Notes: generated by a model from the letters alone, not told the origin. Shown: positions 1 through 9,100, counted from the first letter of the stretch. The stretch: DNA of 22,051 nt from Neisseria uirgultaei (GCF_962719845.1 NZ_CAUIYF010000020.1:1-22051), one strand, 5' to 3'. Numbers and translations are program-made.

Positions 1-57
1 GGGGGTGATTTTTGACGTTTTTTGCCGAAAATTTACATTCGGGCGGTTAAAAGGAAA

Positions 58-87
58 AAGCCGTGTCGCATCTGTGCAACACGGCTT
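58..87 (-). terminator. Intrinsic terminator after rubredoxin
   Basis: Read on the minus strand, a 9-bp perfect stem (AAGCCGTGT / ACACGGCTT) with a 12-base loop is followed by a T-rich run (TTTTTCCTTTT). It lies about 80 bases past the rubredoxin stop and is the obvious end for that transcript. Bases 1-57 and 88-166 show no gene. Confidence 0.8.
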
Positions 88-166
88 GGCGGGCTGAAAG
101 GGATAAAGCGGTGTTCCCTGCCGCCGCAGGCGGAACGCTGGGATTTTCCGAGGGATTCGGCTGCCG

Positions 167-337
167 CTATATCACGAAATCCAACAGGTAGAAATCTTCT
201 TTGCCTACGCCGCATTCGGGGCATTTCCAGTCGTCGGGGATGTCTTCAAACTTTGTCCCGGGGGCGATGCCGTGTTCGGGATCGCCGTGTTCTTCATCGT
301 AAATCCAGCCGCAGGGGCCGCACATATATTGCGCCAT
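167..337 (-). CDS. Rubredoxin
   Basis: A 56-residue one-iron electron carrier of the cytoplasm. The two metal-binding pairs are plain: CGPC at residues 6-9 and CPEC at 39-42, with the typical rubredoxin spacing, the GWIYDEEHGDPEHGIAPGT loop and the DDWKCPECGVGK end. The family is usually 52-56 residues, so the gene is full length. A longer reading frame opens 12 codons upstream, but I chose the ATG at 335-337 because AAGGAAAC sits just before it and because the extra residues would come from the edge of a Correia element. It is a single gene with its own terminator. The partner is not visible here; rubredoxins usually serve reductases or oxygenases. Confidence 0.95.
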   Translation of the reverse strand: MAQYMCGPCGWIYDEEHGDPEHGIAPGTKFEDIPDDWKCPECGVGKEDFYLLDFVI

Positions 338-357
338 TTGTGTTTCCTTGTTTTTTG

Positions 358-425
358 TATAGTGGGTTAACAAAAACCGGTACGGCGTTGCCTCGCCTTG
401 TCCTGATTTTTGTTCATCCGCTATA
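358..425. repeat. Short Correia repeat-enclosed element (CREE/NEMIS)
   Basis: Both ends show the Correia terminal inverted repeats: TATAGTGGGTTAACAAAAA on the left and TTTTTGTTCATCCGCTATA on the right. The element is only 68 bp, while the usual classes are about 105 and 155 bp. Both termini and their adjacent subterminal sequence are kept, so the middle is missing. It starts 20 bp upstream of the rubredoxin start, so its terminal repeat could affect promoter activity or RNase III processing of that leader, as known for other copies. That effect here is inference. Confidence 0.85.
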
Positions 426-469
426 AATCAGGGTTTGGGAGGATGGTGAGGTATCCGCCCGGTTTTTTT

Positions 470-830
470 GGGGGTTGGGGGTTTTTTCGATAGATTCCTG
501 TGGTTTTTCGGTTACTGGATTCCCACTTCCGTGGGAATGACGGTTTGGAGGTTTCGGTTTTTTCGATGGATTCCTGTTGCGTTAGGGGGCTGGATTCCCG
601 CTTTTGCGGGAATGACGACCCCCGCTCCCGCGTCATTCCCGCGCAGGCGGGAATCTAGTCTGTTTGGTTTCTGTTTTTCCGATGGATTCCTGTGATTTTT
701 CGTTTGCTGGATTCCCGCTTTTGCGGGAATGACGGTTTGGGGGTTTCTGTTTTTTCCGATGGATTCCTGTTGCGTTGGGGGCTGGATTCCCGCTTTTGCG
801 GGAATGACGCGGTGGGGGTTTCGGTTTTTT
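470..830. repeat. NIME array with five dRS3 repeats
   Basis: A gene-free stretch (426-838) built of the neisserial intergenic mosaic. Five 20-bp dRS3 palindromes of the form ATTCCC-N8-GGGAAT lie at 519-538, 594-613, 635-654, 711-730 and 786-805. They are separated by related RS spacer units that share a TTTTTCGATGGATTCCTG-like core. The array sits downstream of the acyl-CoA dehydrogenase homologue and upstream of rubredoxin. dRS3 units are known targets for filamentous phage insertion in meningococci; no phage is present here. Confidence 0.9.
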
Positions 831-838
831 CCGCCTGT

Positions 839-1930
839 TTATTTTGCGGCTTCGATTGCCGCTATTTCTTTGCGGAGGTGTTTGATCGCGGGGGTTACGA
901 TGGCAACGAACATTGCTTCGCGGACGCGCCTTTGGGCGGGACTGCGCATCAGGTAGCCTTTCGCGCCGGAATGCAGGGCGGCGGATTGGGCGGCGGCAAG
1001 TGCCAGTACGGCGGCGGCTTCGCGCAGCTTGAGGGTAGCAAGGTTGTCGGGCGTGCCGCTCCAAGCCAAGTCGGCGAGCCGTTCGGTTTCTGCCCACGCG
1101 CCGTCCAACCTTGCTTTGAGGCTGTCGTAGCCGTCGTCGAGATAGCTGTTGACTTCGGCGTTGACGATGTTGGCGAGGCGGATGATGCCGAGGCTGCCGT
1201 CAATCACGCCCGCGCCGATGCCGATTTGCAGGAGGATGAAGCCTGCTTTGATGCTTTGGATGTAGTCGGCAAACTGTTCGGGCGCGGCGATGATGTCTTC
1301 GTCGGGGATAAATACGTCTTTAAAGTTCAGGCTGAAGGTGCGCGTGCCTTCGAGGGCGCAAAATTCGGGGCAGTTTTGCAGGCTTACGCCTTCCCATTGT
1401 CCGCCGGTGATAAACATAACGTAGCCGCCGCCGATTTGGGCGGTATTTGCCCAAATGTGGTCTTCGCCGATGTTGGACACCCACGGCAGCGCGCCGTTGA
1501 CTGTATAACCGCCCTCCACGCGCTCGGCTTGAAGGTTGTGTTTTTCAATGCCGGCAAGGTGTTTGACGGTATTGGACATACCCGTACCCGCCAATACTTT
1601 GCCTTGCAGGATGTCGGCAAGGTATTTGTCTTTGACGGCTTGGTTGGGCGTTTGATGCAGATACCACGCGCAAGCCGCCTGACACCACGCGCTGAAGGAG
1701 GTTGCGCCGCATTCTTTGCCGATTTCGCGCAAAACGGCGATTTGCGTTGCCAAACCCAAGCCGTTGCCGCCTTCGGCTTCTGTGCCGACTGCGCCGAATC
1801 CGCCGATTGCACCGAGTTCGCGCATAAATGCTTCGGGGTAGTATCCTTTGCGGTCGATGTCGTCCACTATGGGTTTGAGCTTGGTTTTGACGAGTTCGGC
1901 AACATTGGCAATCAGGGTTTGGGCGTTCAT
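839..1930 (-). CDS. Acyl-CoA dehydrogenase family protein
   Basis: A 363-residue flavoprotein-like chain, close to the family norm of about 380. The N-terminal helical domain includes GFGAVGTEAEGGNGLG near residue 45. A middle domain carries the typical GTGMSN and NGALPWVSN stretches, and the C-terminal helical bundle ends in GAKGYLMRSPAQRRVREAM, which matches the family's GGxGY...R..RDA segment. The region after this, where many family members have YEGT with the catalytic glutamate, reads IVTPAIKHL. The usual base therefore seems absent and the substrate cannot be given. The start ATG has AAGGAA before it. A terminator (2031-2055) separates it from the AhpD-like gene, so the two are probably not one strict operon. 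I am confident of the family, not of the reaction. Confidence 0.8.
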   Translation of the reverse strand: MNAQTLIANVAELVKTKLKPIVDDIDRKGYYPEAFMRELGAIGGFGAVGTEAEGGNGLGLATQIAVLREIGKECGATSFSAWCQAACAWYLHQTPNQAVKDKYLADILQGKVLAGTGMSNTVKHLAGIEKHNLQAERVEGGYTVNGALPWVSNIGEDHIWANTAQIGGGYVMFITGGQWEGVSLQNCPEFCALEGTRTFSLNFKDVFIPDEDIIAAPEQFADYIQSIKAGFILLQIGIGAGVIDGSLGIIRLANIVNAEVNSYLDDGYDSLKARLDGAWAETERLADLAWSGTPDNLATLKLREAAAVLALAAAQSAALHSGAKGYLMRSPAQRRVREAMFVAIVTPAIKHLRKEIAAIEAAK

Positions 1931-2030
1931 CTTTGTTCCTTAAGGTTTGCGGGGGAATCGGGGGTGCGCCTGATGCGCGGCTGCTTCCCTGCCGCTTAGG
2001 CGGCTTGTTTTTGTTTGAGGGAGGGTTGAA

Positions 2031-2055
2031 AAACCGCCCGATATTCGGGCGGTTT
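2031..2055 (-). terminator. Intrinsic terminator after AhpD-like gene
   Basis: On the minus strand a stem of about 11 bp (AAACCGCCCGA / TCGGGCGGTTT) is followed by TTTTTC. It sits 6 bases past the AhpD-like stop and before the acyl-CoA dehydrogenase homologue. No other feature lies in 1931-2030. Confidence 0.85.
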
Positions 2056-2061
2056 GCCGTA

Positions 2062-2610
2062 TCAGGCGTAAGCCTGCAATTCGGGGTTGATTTCGGTTTG
2101 GGCGAGGTTGTTGACGTAGTTGCACAGGGTTGCCAAGGCTACGCCCATCACGACTTCGACCGCCTGCTGCTGGTTGTAGCCCGCATCAAAAAATGCTTTG
2201 AGTTCGTCGTCGGATACCGCGCCTTTTTTCGCCATTACGGCTTGGGTAAAGGCGGCAAGCGCGCCGAGTTTGGCATCGTCAAATTCGCCTGCCGCCAAAG
2301 CGCGCGCGGCTTTGACGGACTGTTCGGAAAGGAGTTTTTTCAGGGTTGCGAGTTTGGTGTGTCCTGCCACGCAGAAACCGCATTGGTTGGTGCGGGCGGC
2401 AATAATCTGGATCACTTCGACTTCACCGGCGGTCAGGCTGTTGGCGGCATTGAGCTTGCCGACTTCTTGGTAAAACGCCAAGGCTTCGGGGGCGTTTGCC
2501 AATACGCCGATAAGGTTAGGGATAAAGCCGTTGTTTTGAAGTACGGCCTCTACGCGCGGTTTGGCGGCTTCGGGAGCGGTTTCGAGGGTGTGTACGGTTA
2601 AACGTGCCAT
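2062..2610 (-). CDS. Carboxymuconolactone decarboxylase / AhpD-like protein
   Basis: A 182-residue all-helical protein of the CMD/AhpD superfamily. The diagnostic redox motif CxxCxxxH is present at residues 77-84 (CGFCVAGH). This is the peroxidase-type active site of AhpD-like proteins, in which the cysteine pair reduces hydroperoxides or accepts electrons from a partner. The family name reflects the decarboxylase branch, but the CxxC motif favours an antioxidant role over decarboxylation. The start ATG at 2608-2610 has AAGGAAAG nearby. It is followed by its own terminator. The physiological substrate is unknown. Confidence 0.85.
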   Translation of the reverse strand: MARLTVHTLETAPEAAKPRVEAVLQNNGFIPNLIGVLANAPEALAFYQEVGKLNAANSLTAGEVEVIQIIAARTNQCGFCVAGHTKLATLKKLLSEQSVKAARALAAGEFDDAKLGALAAFTQAVMAKKGAVSDDELKAFFDAGYNQQQAVEVVMGVALATLCNYVNNLAQTEINPELQAYA

Positions 2611-2721
2611 GTTTCTTTCCTTGTTTGCAATATTATTGAAGGGATGGACGCATGGTACGCATTTCGGAACGGAATAGGAAAGATTGTTTGGTTATGTGCT
2701 GCAAACGAAAAGTTATAAGAA

Positions 2722-2749
2722 ATGCCGTCTGAAGCCTTTCAGACGGCAT
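2722..2749 (-). terminator. Inverted DUS pair, terminator of the DUF2628 gene
   Basis: Two 12-bp DUS face each other around a 4-base loop (ATGCCGTCTGAA / TTCAGACGGCAT). On the minus strand the hairpin is followed by TTTCTTATAA, just past the end of the DUF2628-type gene. Inverted DUS pairs commonly serve as terminators in Neisseria. Confidence 0.8.
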
Positions 2750-2764
2750 CGCGGGGAAACGCGC

Positions 2765-3136
2765 CTACCTGCCCCCGCGCCCGAAATATTGCGCCAATGC
2801 GGCTTGGGGGTTGGCGGCCTCGACTGTTTCGGGCAATTCGGTATAGCCGCGCGATAAAAGGTGGCGGGCATAAAGGCTGTTGCCCTTTACGCCGAACCAG
2901 ACGGAAACCGCCAAGCCCAATACGTTAAACGCCGAGTCTGTGGCGGGCGTGTCGCCGTAAACCAGTTGGGCAAACACCGCCAGCACGAATATCGCGCCCG
3001 TCAGCCCCAGCCCCAAACCCCACATTCTTTTGAAACACGCCCACAGCGTACCGAACAAAAGGCCCGGCCACGACCAGCCTTGTTTGACGGCTTGGGGCGG
3101 CAGTGCGGGATGGGTGTAGATTTTGTATGGTTTCAT
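2765..3136 (-). CDS. DUF2628-type small membrane protein
   Basis: A 123-residue protein that looks like the DUF2628 family. It has a short N-terminal segment with WSWPGLLFGTLW, hydrophobic stretches at about residues 39-60 and 70-84, then a conserved-looking GVKGNSLYARHLLSRGY at 82-98. The family's end usually shows a G.xGN....L..RGY pattern, which fits. It is probably an inner-membrane protein with two or three spans. Function is not known for the family. The start ATG has AAGGAAAC before it, and the DUS hairpin at 2722-2749 ends the transcript. The 3137-3255 gap upstream shows nothing clear. Confidence 0.7.
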   Translation of the reverse strand: MKPYKIYTHPALPPQAVKQGWSWPGLLFGTLWACFKRMWGLGLGLTGAIFVLAVFAQLVYGDTPATDSAFNVLGLAVSVWFGVKGNSLYARHLLSRGYTELPETVEAANPQAALAQYFGRGGR

Positions 3137-3255
3137 CGTGTTTCCTTAATGCTTCAAACCTGCCTTCGGGCAGAATCGGGGGCGGCTGCCGGAAGGTTGC
3201 GCCCGTGTGTCGGCATACGGCTTGAACATGCCCTTCGGGGGACGCAAACCCGACA

Positions 3256-3291
3256 ATGCCGTCTGAACGGCGTTTTGCCTTCAGACGGCAT
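3256..3291 (-). terminator. Inverted DUS pair after dld
   Basis: Two full 12-bp DUS in inverted orientation with a 12-base loop, 24 bases past the dld stop. On the minus strand the stem is followed by TGTCGGG rather than a T-run, so termination may be weak. The pair also offers uptake sites. Confidence 0.6.
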
Positions 3292-3315
3292 TGCCTGCCT
3301 TCAAAGCGGACGCGC

Positions 3316-5007
3316 TTATTCCGCCCAGTTTTTCTTTTTGCTGGTTTTGCCGATGCCCGGGTTGAAGCTGTTGGTCGGGTCGAGTTTGCGGTAGAACTGT
3401 TTGAGCGCGGGCTTGGCTTCGTACAAATGGCCGACGTTGTGTTCGGCGGGATATTGCGCGCCGCGTTGGTCTAAGAGATGCAGCATTTCGTGTTCCAACG
3501 CCATGCAGTCGTTGCCTTTTTTGATGATGTAATCCTGATGGAAAACGTGGCACATAAAATGTCCGTAGTAGAGCTTGTGGATGATTTTATTGTCGATTTC
3601 CGAAGGCAGTTTTTCAAACCAGTCGCGATCGTCGCGGCGCAGGGCGATATCCAGCGCGACCAAGTCCTCCACTTCGTCGTCGTGTACGGCACGGTAGCGG
3701 ATGGCGGCGGAGGCGACGGCGAAACGGTGCAGCATGGCGGCTTGGGTTTCTTCGGCGTTGCATTCGAAAAATGCGCCGCCGTGGTGTGCAAAATACTCTT
3801 TCAAAAACGCGCGCGCTTCATCCACGCCTTTTCCGCCCATTTTCAGAATCAGATGGTGTTCGTATTTGTCGCGGTAATCGCGCATGGATTTGGGCAGGTG
3901 ATCGGGCAGGTATTTGCTGACGAACTGCATTGCCTTGTCGGAAAAATGTTTGGGCAGGAAGCTGACTTTTTTGCCGAACCTGTCCACGCGCGCCTTCAAA
4001 TCAAATAATTTCGGCAGTTGGTGCGTACCGAATTTTTTGATGACGTAAAACGTGTCTTTGCCGTACACGTCGGCAATGTCGAAAGCGTGGCGGTGGATGT
4101 ATTCGCCGGAAACGGGCAGGCTTTCAAATTCGCCCAAGGCGGCGCGGCGGATGTCGGTCAGCTCGTTGATGTCGTTGGTGCCGATGTAGAACACGGCGGT
4201 TTGTTTTTCTTGCGGGAAGGTGTCCAAACGGACGGCAAAAACCATCAGCTTGCCCGCGCAGCCCGAGGCTTCGTAATGGCGCGCGGGGTCGGCGTTGAAA
4301 CGCGCGGCGGTCGGTTCGTCCACTTGGCGGACGTGTTCGCAATAGGCGTGGTCGTGTCCTTTGCCAGCATCTTGCGTAATGTCTTTGTTTTGATAATGAT
4401 GACCTTGAAGATTGGTCAGGATCTCTTCGGGCGTACTACCCAAATCTATGCCCAAATGGTTGACCAGCTCCAGTTTGCCCTCTTCGTTGATTTGGGCAAA
4501 CAGCGCCATTTCCGTGTAGGCCGGGCCGCGCTGCACCAATGCGCCGCCGGAGTTGTTGCACACACCGCCCAAGACAGACGCACCGATGCAAGAAGAGCCG
4601 ATAACCGAATGCGGTTCGCGCCCCAAAGGTTTCAGCAACAATTCAAGCTGGTTCAGGGTAGAGCCAGGCAGACAGACGACTTGTTCGTTGTTGTTGATGG
4701 TTTGGATGATGTTCATCCGCATGGTGTTCACGATCACGATGTCGCGGTCGTAATCGTTGCCGTCGGGGGTCGAGCCGCCCGTCAAACCGGTATTCGCCGC
4801 CTGCGTAATCACAATCACGTCCGCTTCAACACATGCCTGCAAAATTTTCCACATTTCCAGAATGCTTCCGGGCCGAACCACCGCCAACGCCCTGCCCTCG
4901 CCGAAGCGGTAGCCCTGGCGGTATTGTTCGGTTTTCGCGGGGTCGGTGATGATGTATTTTTCGCCGACGGTTTGGGTCAGGCTGCTGATTAATTGCGAGG
5001 CGTTCAC
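3316..5007 (-). CDS. dld: Quinone-dependent D-lactate dehydrogenase
   Basis: A 563-residue FAD enzyme of the inner-membrane face that oxidises D-lactate to pyruvate and passes electrons to quinone; E. coli Dld has 571 residues. The N-terminal FAD-binding (PCMH type) domain spans about residues 40-230, with TQAANTGLTGGSTP at 68-81 and GSSCIGASVLGGVCNNSGG at 138-156. The C-terminal half matches the membrane-binding D-lactate dehydrogenase domain, including HHLILKMGGKG and the HEMLHLLDQRGAQYPAEHNVGH segment. The start is GTG at 5005-5007, chosen for the AGGAG six bases upstream. A GC-rich hairpin (arms 5031-5037 and 5050-5056) lies in the leader. Lactate is a major carbon source for pathogenic Neisseria, so this fits host or mucosal growth. 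Confidence 0.95.
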   Translation of the reverse strand: MNASQLISSLTQTVGEKYIITDPAKTEQYRQGYRFGEGRALAVVRPGSILEMWKILQACVEADVIVITQAANTGLTGGSTPDGNDYDRDIVIVNTMRMNIIQTINNNEQVVCLPGSTLNQLELLLKPLGREPHSVIGSSCIGASVLGGVCNNSGGALVQRGPAYTEMALFAQINEEGKLELVNHLGIDLGSTPEEILTNLQGHHYQNKDITQDAGKGHDHAYCEHVRQVDEPTAARFNADPARHYEASGCAGKLMVFAVRLDTFPQEKQTAVFYIGTNDINELTDIRRAALGEFESLPVSGEYIHRHAFDIADVYGKDTFYVIKKFGTHQLPKLFDLKARVDRFGKKVSFLPKHFSDKAMQFVSKYLPDHLPKSMRDYRDKYEHHLILKMGGKGVDEARAFLKEYFAHHGGAFFECNAEETQAAMLHRFAVASAAIRYRAVHDDEVEDLVALDIALRRDDRDWFEKLPSEIDNKIIHKLYYGHFMCHVFHQDYIIKKGNDCMALEHEMLHLLDQRGAQYPAEHNVGHLYEAKPALKQFYRKLDPTNSFNPGIGKTSKKKNWAE

Positions 5008-5103
5008 GGTACTCTCCTATCGGGATAAGCGGCGGCGCAAATCCCGGTACGCCGCCGTATGTTCAATTTGGATATTTTGGTGCAGCAAGTTGCACGCTGC
5101 AAA

Positions 5104-5523
5104 TTATTTTTGGTTAAAGAAATAATGTAATTTAATATTTTTGGCATTTGCCGCGTTTTCCAAATCGGCCTTGTCGCTTTCGCTGTCGCCCATCATATAG
5201 ACACTGACATTGTTTCCGACTTTCTTTGCATGGTTTAAGGAATAAAGTGCGGTCGCCTTATTAAGCATTTGGCTGCTTCCCACCACGCCGACGTTGATAT
5301 TGTCCGCGCCGAGCATTTCAATCATATTCGATGTCGAAGGCGAGCCGGATGTTTTAATCATTCCGACAGCCACCGCATCGGAAAGCGGGTTATTTGTCGC
5401 GGGAACCTGCACGACAACAGAGCGTTCTCCCCGCGGCATTTCAACCATCAGCCGACCGACATTGACACCTGTTGCGCAAGCTGCAAGCATACCGGTGAGG
5501 GTTATCATTAGAAGTTTTTTCAT
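5104..5523 (-). CDS. Small lipoprotein, function unknown
   Basis: A 139-residue protein with a classic lipoprotein signal: MKKLL, a hydrophobic core, and the lipobox LAAC at residues 13-16, so the mature chain begins at Cys16 and is membrane-anchored. The mature part has repeated small and polar residues (VVVQVPATNN, GADNINVGVVGSSQML, LENAANAKNIKLHYFF). I do not recognise its family. The start ATG has AAGGAG seven bases upstream. It lies upstream of dld on the same strand with a 96-bp gap and no clear terminator between them, so partial co-transcription is possible. Confidence 0.8.
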   Translation of the reverse strand: MKKLLMITLTGMLAACATGVNVGRLMVEMPRGERSVVVQVPATNNPLSDAVAVGMIKTSGSPSTSNMIEMLGADNINVGVVGSSQMLNKATALYSLNHAKKVGNNVSVYMMGDSESDKADLENAANAKNIKLHYFFNQK

Positions 5524-5665
5524 TTGCCTACTCCTTTAGTCTTTAATCAAACTGCCCTATTCGTCATAAACTTGAAATTGAACCATACTCCCATTTTTAT
5601 AGGGCCGGTTCTTCATTGGCCTGTATGGATACATTGTAATGATGCGTTATGGCAAAGTAAAGAAA

Positions 5666-5694
5666 ATGCCGTCTGAACGGCTTTCAGACGGCAT
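5666..5694 (-). terminator. ffs: Inverted DUS pair behind the 4.5S RNA
   Basis: Two DUS in inverted orientation around a 5-base loop. On the minus strand the stem is followed by TTTTCTTTACTTT, a usable T-run. A second, GC-rich hairpin (arms 5711-5717 and 5728-5734) lies between it and the RNA. Together they would end transcription of the 4.5S RNA, with 3' trimming back to the mature stem. Bases 5524-5665 show nothing else I can support. Confidence 0.7.
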
Positions 5695-5743
5695 CGGTGC
5701 GATACGGGAACGCCGGAACATCGAAGCTCCGGCGTTTCAAATA

Positions 5744-5842
5744 GGGCGGCGGGCCAAACCCCCGGCACTGGCGCATCGGAGTGGGCTGCTGGCTTCCGCC
5801 CCTGACCCGGTGTTCCGATTTGCCATGCGGGGAGACCCGCCT
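5744..5842 (-). ncRNA. ffs: 4.5S signal recognition particle RNA (small bacterial type)
   Basis: Read on the minus strand, the apical part has the conserved SRP RNA helix 8: GGGTCAGGGGCGGAAGCC followed by AGCAGCCC. It carries the GGAA tetraloop (5794-5797 on the plus strand) and the asymmetric loop nucleotides bound by Ffh. The ends pair with each other (GGCGGGTC with GGCCCGCC), giving the expected long rod of about 100 nt, close to the 114 nt of E. coli. With Ffh it targets membrane proteins to FtsY and the Sec translocon. The strong upstream promoter and downstream terminators support a stand-alone gene. Exact ends are approximate. Confidence 0.93.
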
Positions 5843-5854
5843 CAGAGAAACGGC

Positions 5855-5882
5855 ATTATAACGGGTTTTATGAAAAACTCAA
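5855..5882 (-). promoter_or_regulatory. Sigma70 promoter of the 4.5S RNA
   Basis: On the minus strand there is a perfect -10 TATAAT (5855-5860) and a -35 TTGAGT (5877-5882), separated by 16 bp. The predicted start is near 5848, a few bases before the RNA's 5' stem. Confidence 0.85.
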
Positions 5883-5997
5883 CCGTTTTGATACGGTCAT
5901 ACGCCGGAAACACTGTCTAAAACTTATATCCGATAATATTGTCAACAATTTCTCAAAGCGTCATTTTGTTTCTATAAGGGTATTTCCTGTTTCGGCA

Positions 5998-6026
5998 TTG
6001 AAAAATATTAAGAATTAAACTACATT
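5998..6026 (+). promoter_or_regulatory. Candidate promoter of the large oxidoreductase
   Basis: TTGAAA (5998-6003) and TACATT (6021-6026) with exactly 17 bp between, in an AT-rich stretch. This would start transcription near 6033 and give a leader of about 70 bases to the ATG at 6102. The -10 is only a partial match. Confidence 0.5.
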
Positions 6027-6101
6027 ATTGCCTTTCAAAATTTGTCTGCAACCGACCGTTCGGACAACACTCAAATAAAAACAACCAAACACGGACACGC
6101 C

Positions 6102-9100
6102 ATGACCACGACTACCGCCCCGCAGCGTATTCGGGAAATTCCCTACAACTATACTTCTTATACCGACCGCGAAATCGTCATCCGCCTGTTGGGCGACGGG
6201 GCGTGGCAGATTCTGCAAGATTTGCGCGGTCAACGCAAAACAGGACGTTCGGCACGGATGTTGTTTGAAGTGTTGGGCGATATTTGGGTGGTCGTGCGCA
6301 ATCCGTATCTGGTCGATGATTTGCTGGAGCATCCGAAACGCCGCGCCGCGCTGGTACGCGAAATGCGCCACCGCTTAAATGAAATCCGCAAACGCCGCGA
6401 CGATAATCGGCAAGTGGATGTATTGGTTGCGGCAGCGGAAAAGGCAGTCGAACGTTTTGATAGCAGTTTTAATGAAACCAGCCAAAAACGCCATCAAATT
6501 TTGGAACGCTTAAGCAAAATTACCAAGCCGCACAATATTATGTTCGACGGGCTGGCGCGGGTAACCCACGTTACCGATGCAACCGACTGGCGCGTCGAAT
6601 ATCCGTTTGTCGTCGTCAATCCCGACACGGAGGCGGAAATCGCGCCTTTGGTGCGCGCCTTAATCGAGCTGGATTTGGTCATTATCCCGCGCGGTGGCGG
6701 CACGGGTTATACCGGCGGCGCGGTACCTTTGGATGCAATGAGCGCGGTCATCAATACGGAAAAACTGGACAAGCATCGCGGCGTCGAATTTGTCGAGCTG
6801 GTGGGTTTGGACGGCAAACATCCGATTATCCATTGCGGCGCAGGCGTAGTAACCCGCCGAGTGGAAGAAACCGCGCATCAGGCGGGCTTGGTGTTCGCCG
6901 TTGATCCGACTTCTGCCGACGCGTCATGCGTGGGCGGTAATGTGGCGATGAACGCGGGCGGCAAAAAAGCCGTGCTGTGGGGGACGGCGTTGGACAACCT
7001 CGCCTACTGGAACATGGTTAACCCTCAAGGCGAATGGCTGCGCATCGAGCGCGTGCGCCACAATTTCGGCAAAATCCACGATGAAGAAACCGCCGTATTC
7101 GACGTTCACACGCTGGATTCAGACGGCATCAATATCGTTAAAACCGAACGCTTGGAAATCCCCGGCCACAAATTCCGCAAAGTCGGTTTGGGCAAAGACG
7201 TTACCGACAAATTCTTGAGCGGACTGCCCGGCGTGCAGAAAGAAGGTACGGACGGCATCATCACCAGCGTCGCCTTCGTGTTGCACAAAATGCCGAAATA
7301 CACGCGCACCGTGTGTATGGAGTTTTTCGGCACGGTCGCCACCGCTACGCCGTCCATTGTCGAAATCCGCGATTTCTTGCTTGCACATGAAAGTGTACGC
7401 CTTGCCGGTTTGGAACATTTGGACTGGCGTTATGTCCGCGCCGTCGGCTATGCCACCAAAGCGGCAGGCAAGGGGCGGCCGAAAATGGTCTTGCTGGCAG
7501 ACGTGGTTTCCGACGACGAAGCCGCCGTAGCGGCAGCCGCCGAACACATCTGCGAACTTGCCCGCGCCCGCGACGGCGAAGGCTTTATCGCCGTATCGCC
7601 CGAAGCGCGCAAAACCTTCTGGCTCGACCGCAGCCGCACCGCCGCCATCGCCAAACACACCAACGCCTTTAAAATTAACGAAGACGTGGTCATCCCACTT
7701 GAAAGGCTCGGTGAGTATTCAGACGGCATCGAACGCATCAACATCGAGCTTTCCATCCAAAACAAACTCAAACTCTGTGCCGCCTTGGAGCAATATCTTT
7801 CGGGCAAACTCCCCATCGACAAAATGGGAACAGACTTGCCGACCGCCGAACTGTTGGGCGAACGCGGCAAACACGCCCTAGCCCACGTTTCCGCCGTCAA
7901 AGCGCGTTGGGAATGGCTGCTTGCCAACTTGGACGCGCCGCTTACCGACTATAAGGCCCGCTACGGCGCAGCCGTCCACGCCGCGCCCGAAGCCAAAGAC
8001 CATGAAAGCTGCTTTACCGCATTCCGCGATTTCCGCCTGCGCGTGTCTGTCAAAGCGGACGTAATGAAGCCGCTTGCCGAAATCTTCAGCGGCAAAACCG
8101 ACACCAAGATTATCCAAGGCTTGGGCAAAATCCACGCCAAAACCGTACGCAACCGCGTCTTCGTCGCCCTGCATATGCACGCCGGCGACGGTAACGTTCA
8201 TACCAATATTCCGGTTAACTCAGACGATGCCGAAATGCTTCAGACGGCCTATCGTTCGGTCGAACGCATCATGAAAATCGCCCGCTCTCTCGGCGGCGTG
8301 ATTTCGGGCGAACACGGCATCGGCATCACCAAGCTCGAATTTCTGACCGATGAAGATTTGCAGCCGTTTTGGAACTACAAAAACCAAGTCGATCCGAAAC
8401 ATACCTTCAATCGTCACAAACTGATGAAAGGCTCGGACTTACGCAACGCCTACACGCCGTCTTTCGAGCTTTTGGGCGCGGAATCGCTGATTATGGAAAA
8501 ATCAGACCTCGGCACCATCGCCGATTCCGTCAAAGACTGCCTGCGCTGCGGCAAATGCAAACCCGTCTGCTCTACTCACGTTCCGCGCGCCAACCTGCTG
8601 TACAGCCCGCGCAACAAAATCCTCGGCGTGGGGCTGTTGACCGAAGCCTTCTTATACGAAGAACAAACCCGCCGTGGCGTTTCCATCAAACATTTTGAAG
8701 AACTCATGGACATCGGCGACCACTGCACCGTGTGCCACCGTTGCGTCAAACCCTGCCCCGTCAACATCGACTTCGGCGACGTTACCGTAGCCGTCCGCAA
8801 CTACCTTGCCGATTCCGGCCACAAACGCTTCGCACCCGCCGCATCGATGGGCATGGCGTTTTTGAACGCTACCGGCCCAAAAACCATCAAAGCCCTACGC
8901 GCCGCCATGATACAGACCGGCTTCCCCGCGCAGAATTTCGCCTACAAAATCGGCAAACTGTTGCCCGTCGGCACCAAAAAACAAAAAGCCGAACCGAAAG
9001 CTACCGTCGGCACCGCCTCAATCAAAGAACAGGTTATCCACTTCATCAACCGTCCTTTGCCCAAAAGCGTGCCCGCCAAAACACCGCGCTCCATGCTCGG

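Noticed and set aside
12..39. Promoter-like TTGACG and TACATT with 16 bp between on the plus strand
   Set aside because: No plus-strand gene follows; the region downstream is a terminator and the rubredoxin gene on the other strand.
470..830. Regular palindromic repeats that could suggest a CRISPR array (also at 21370-21926)
   Set aside because: The repeats are dRS3 palindromes and the spacers are related mosaic units, unequal in length; no cas genes.
692..1999. A 435-codon plus-strand frame opposite the acyl-CoA dehydrogenase homologue
   Set aside because: It is the mirror of a gene with clear family signatures, and its first part runs through NIME repeats. GC-rich third positions leave long antisense frames open.
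3478..4992. Two long plus-strand frames opposite dld (3478-4008 and 4018-4992)
   Set aside because: Antisense shadows of a well-supported gene, with no ribosome sites or family motifs.
5639..5920. A 93-codon plus-strand frame across the 4.5S RNA
   Set aside because: It reads through a DUS hairpin and the SRP RNA on the other strand; no coding signs.
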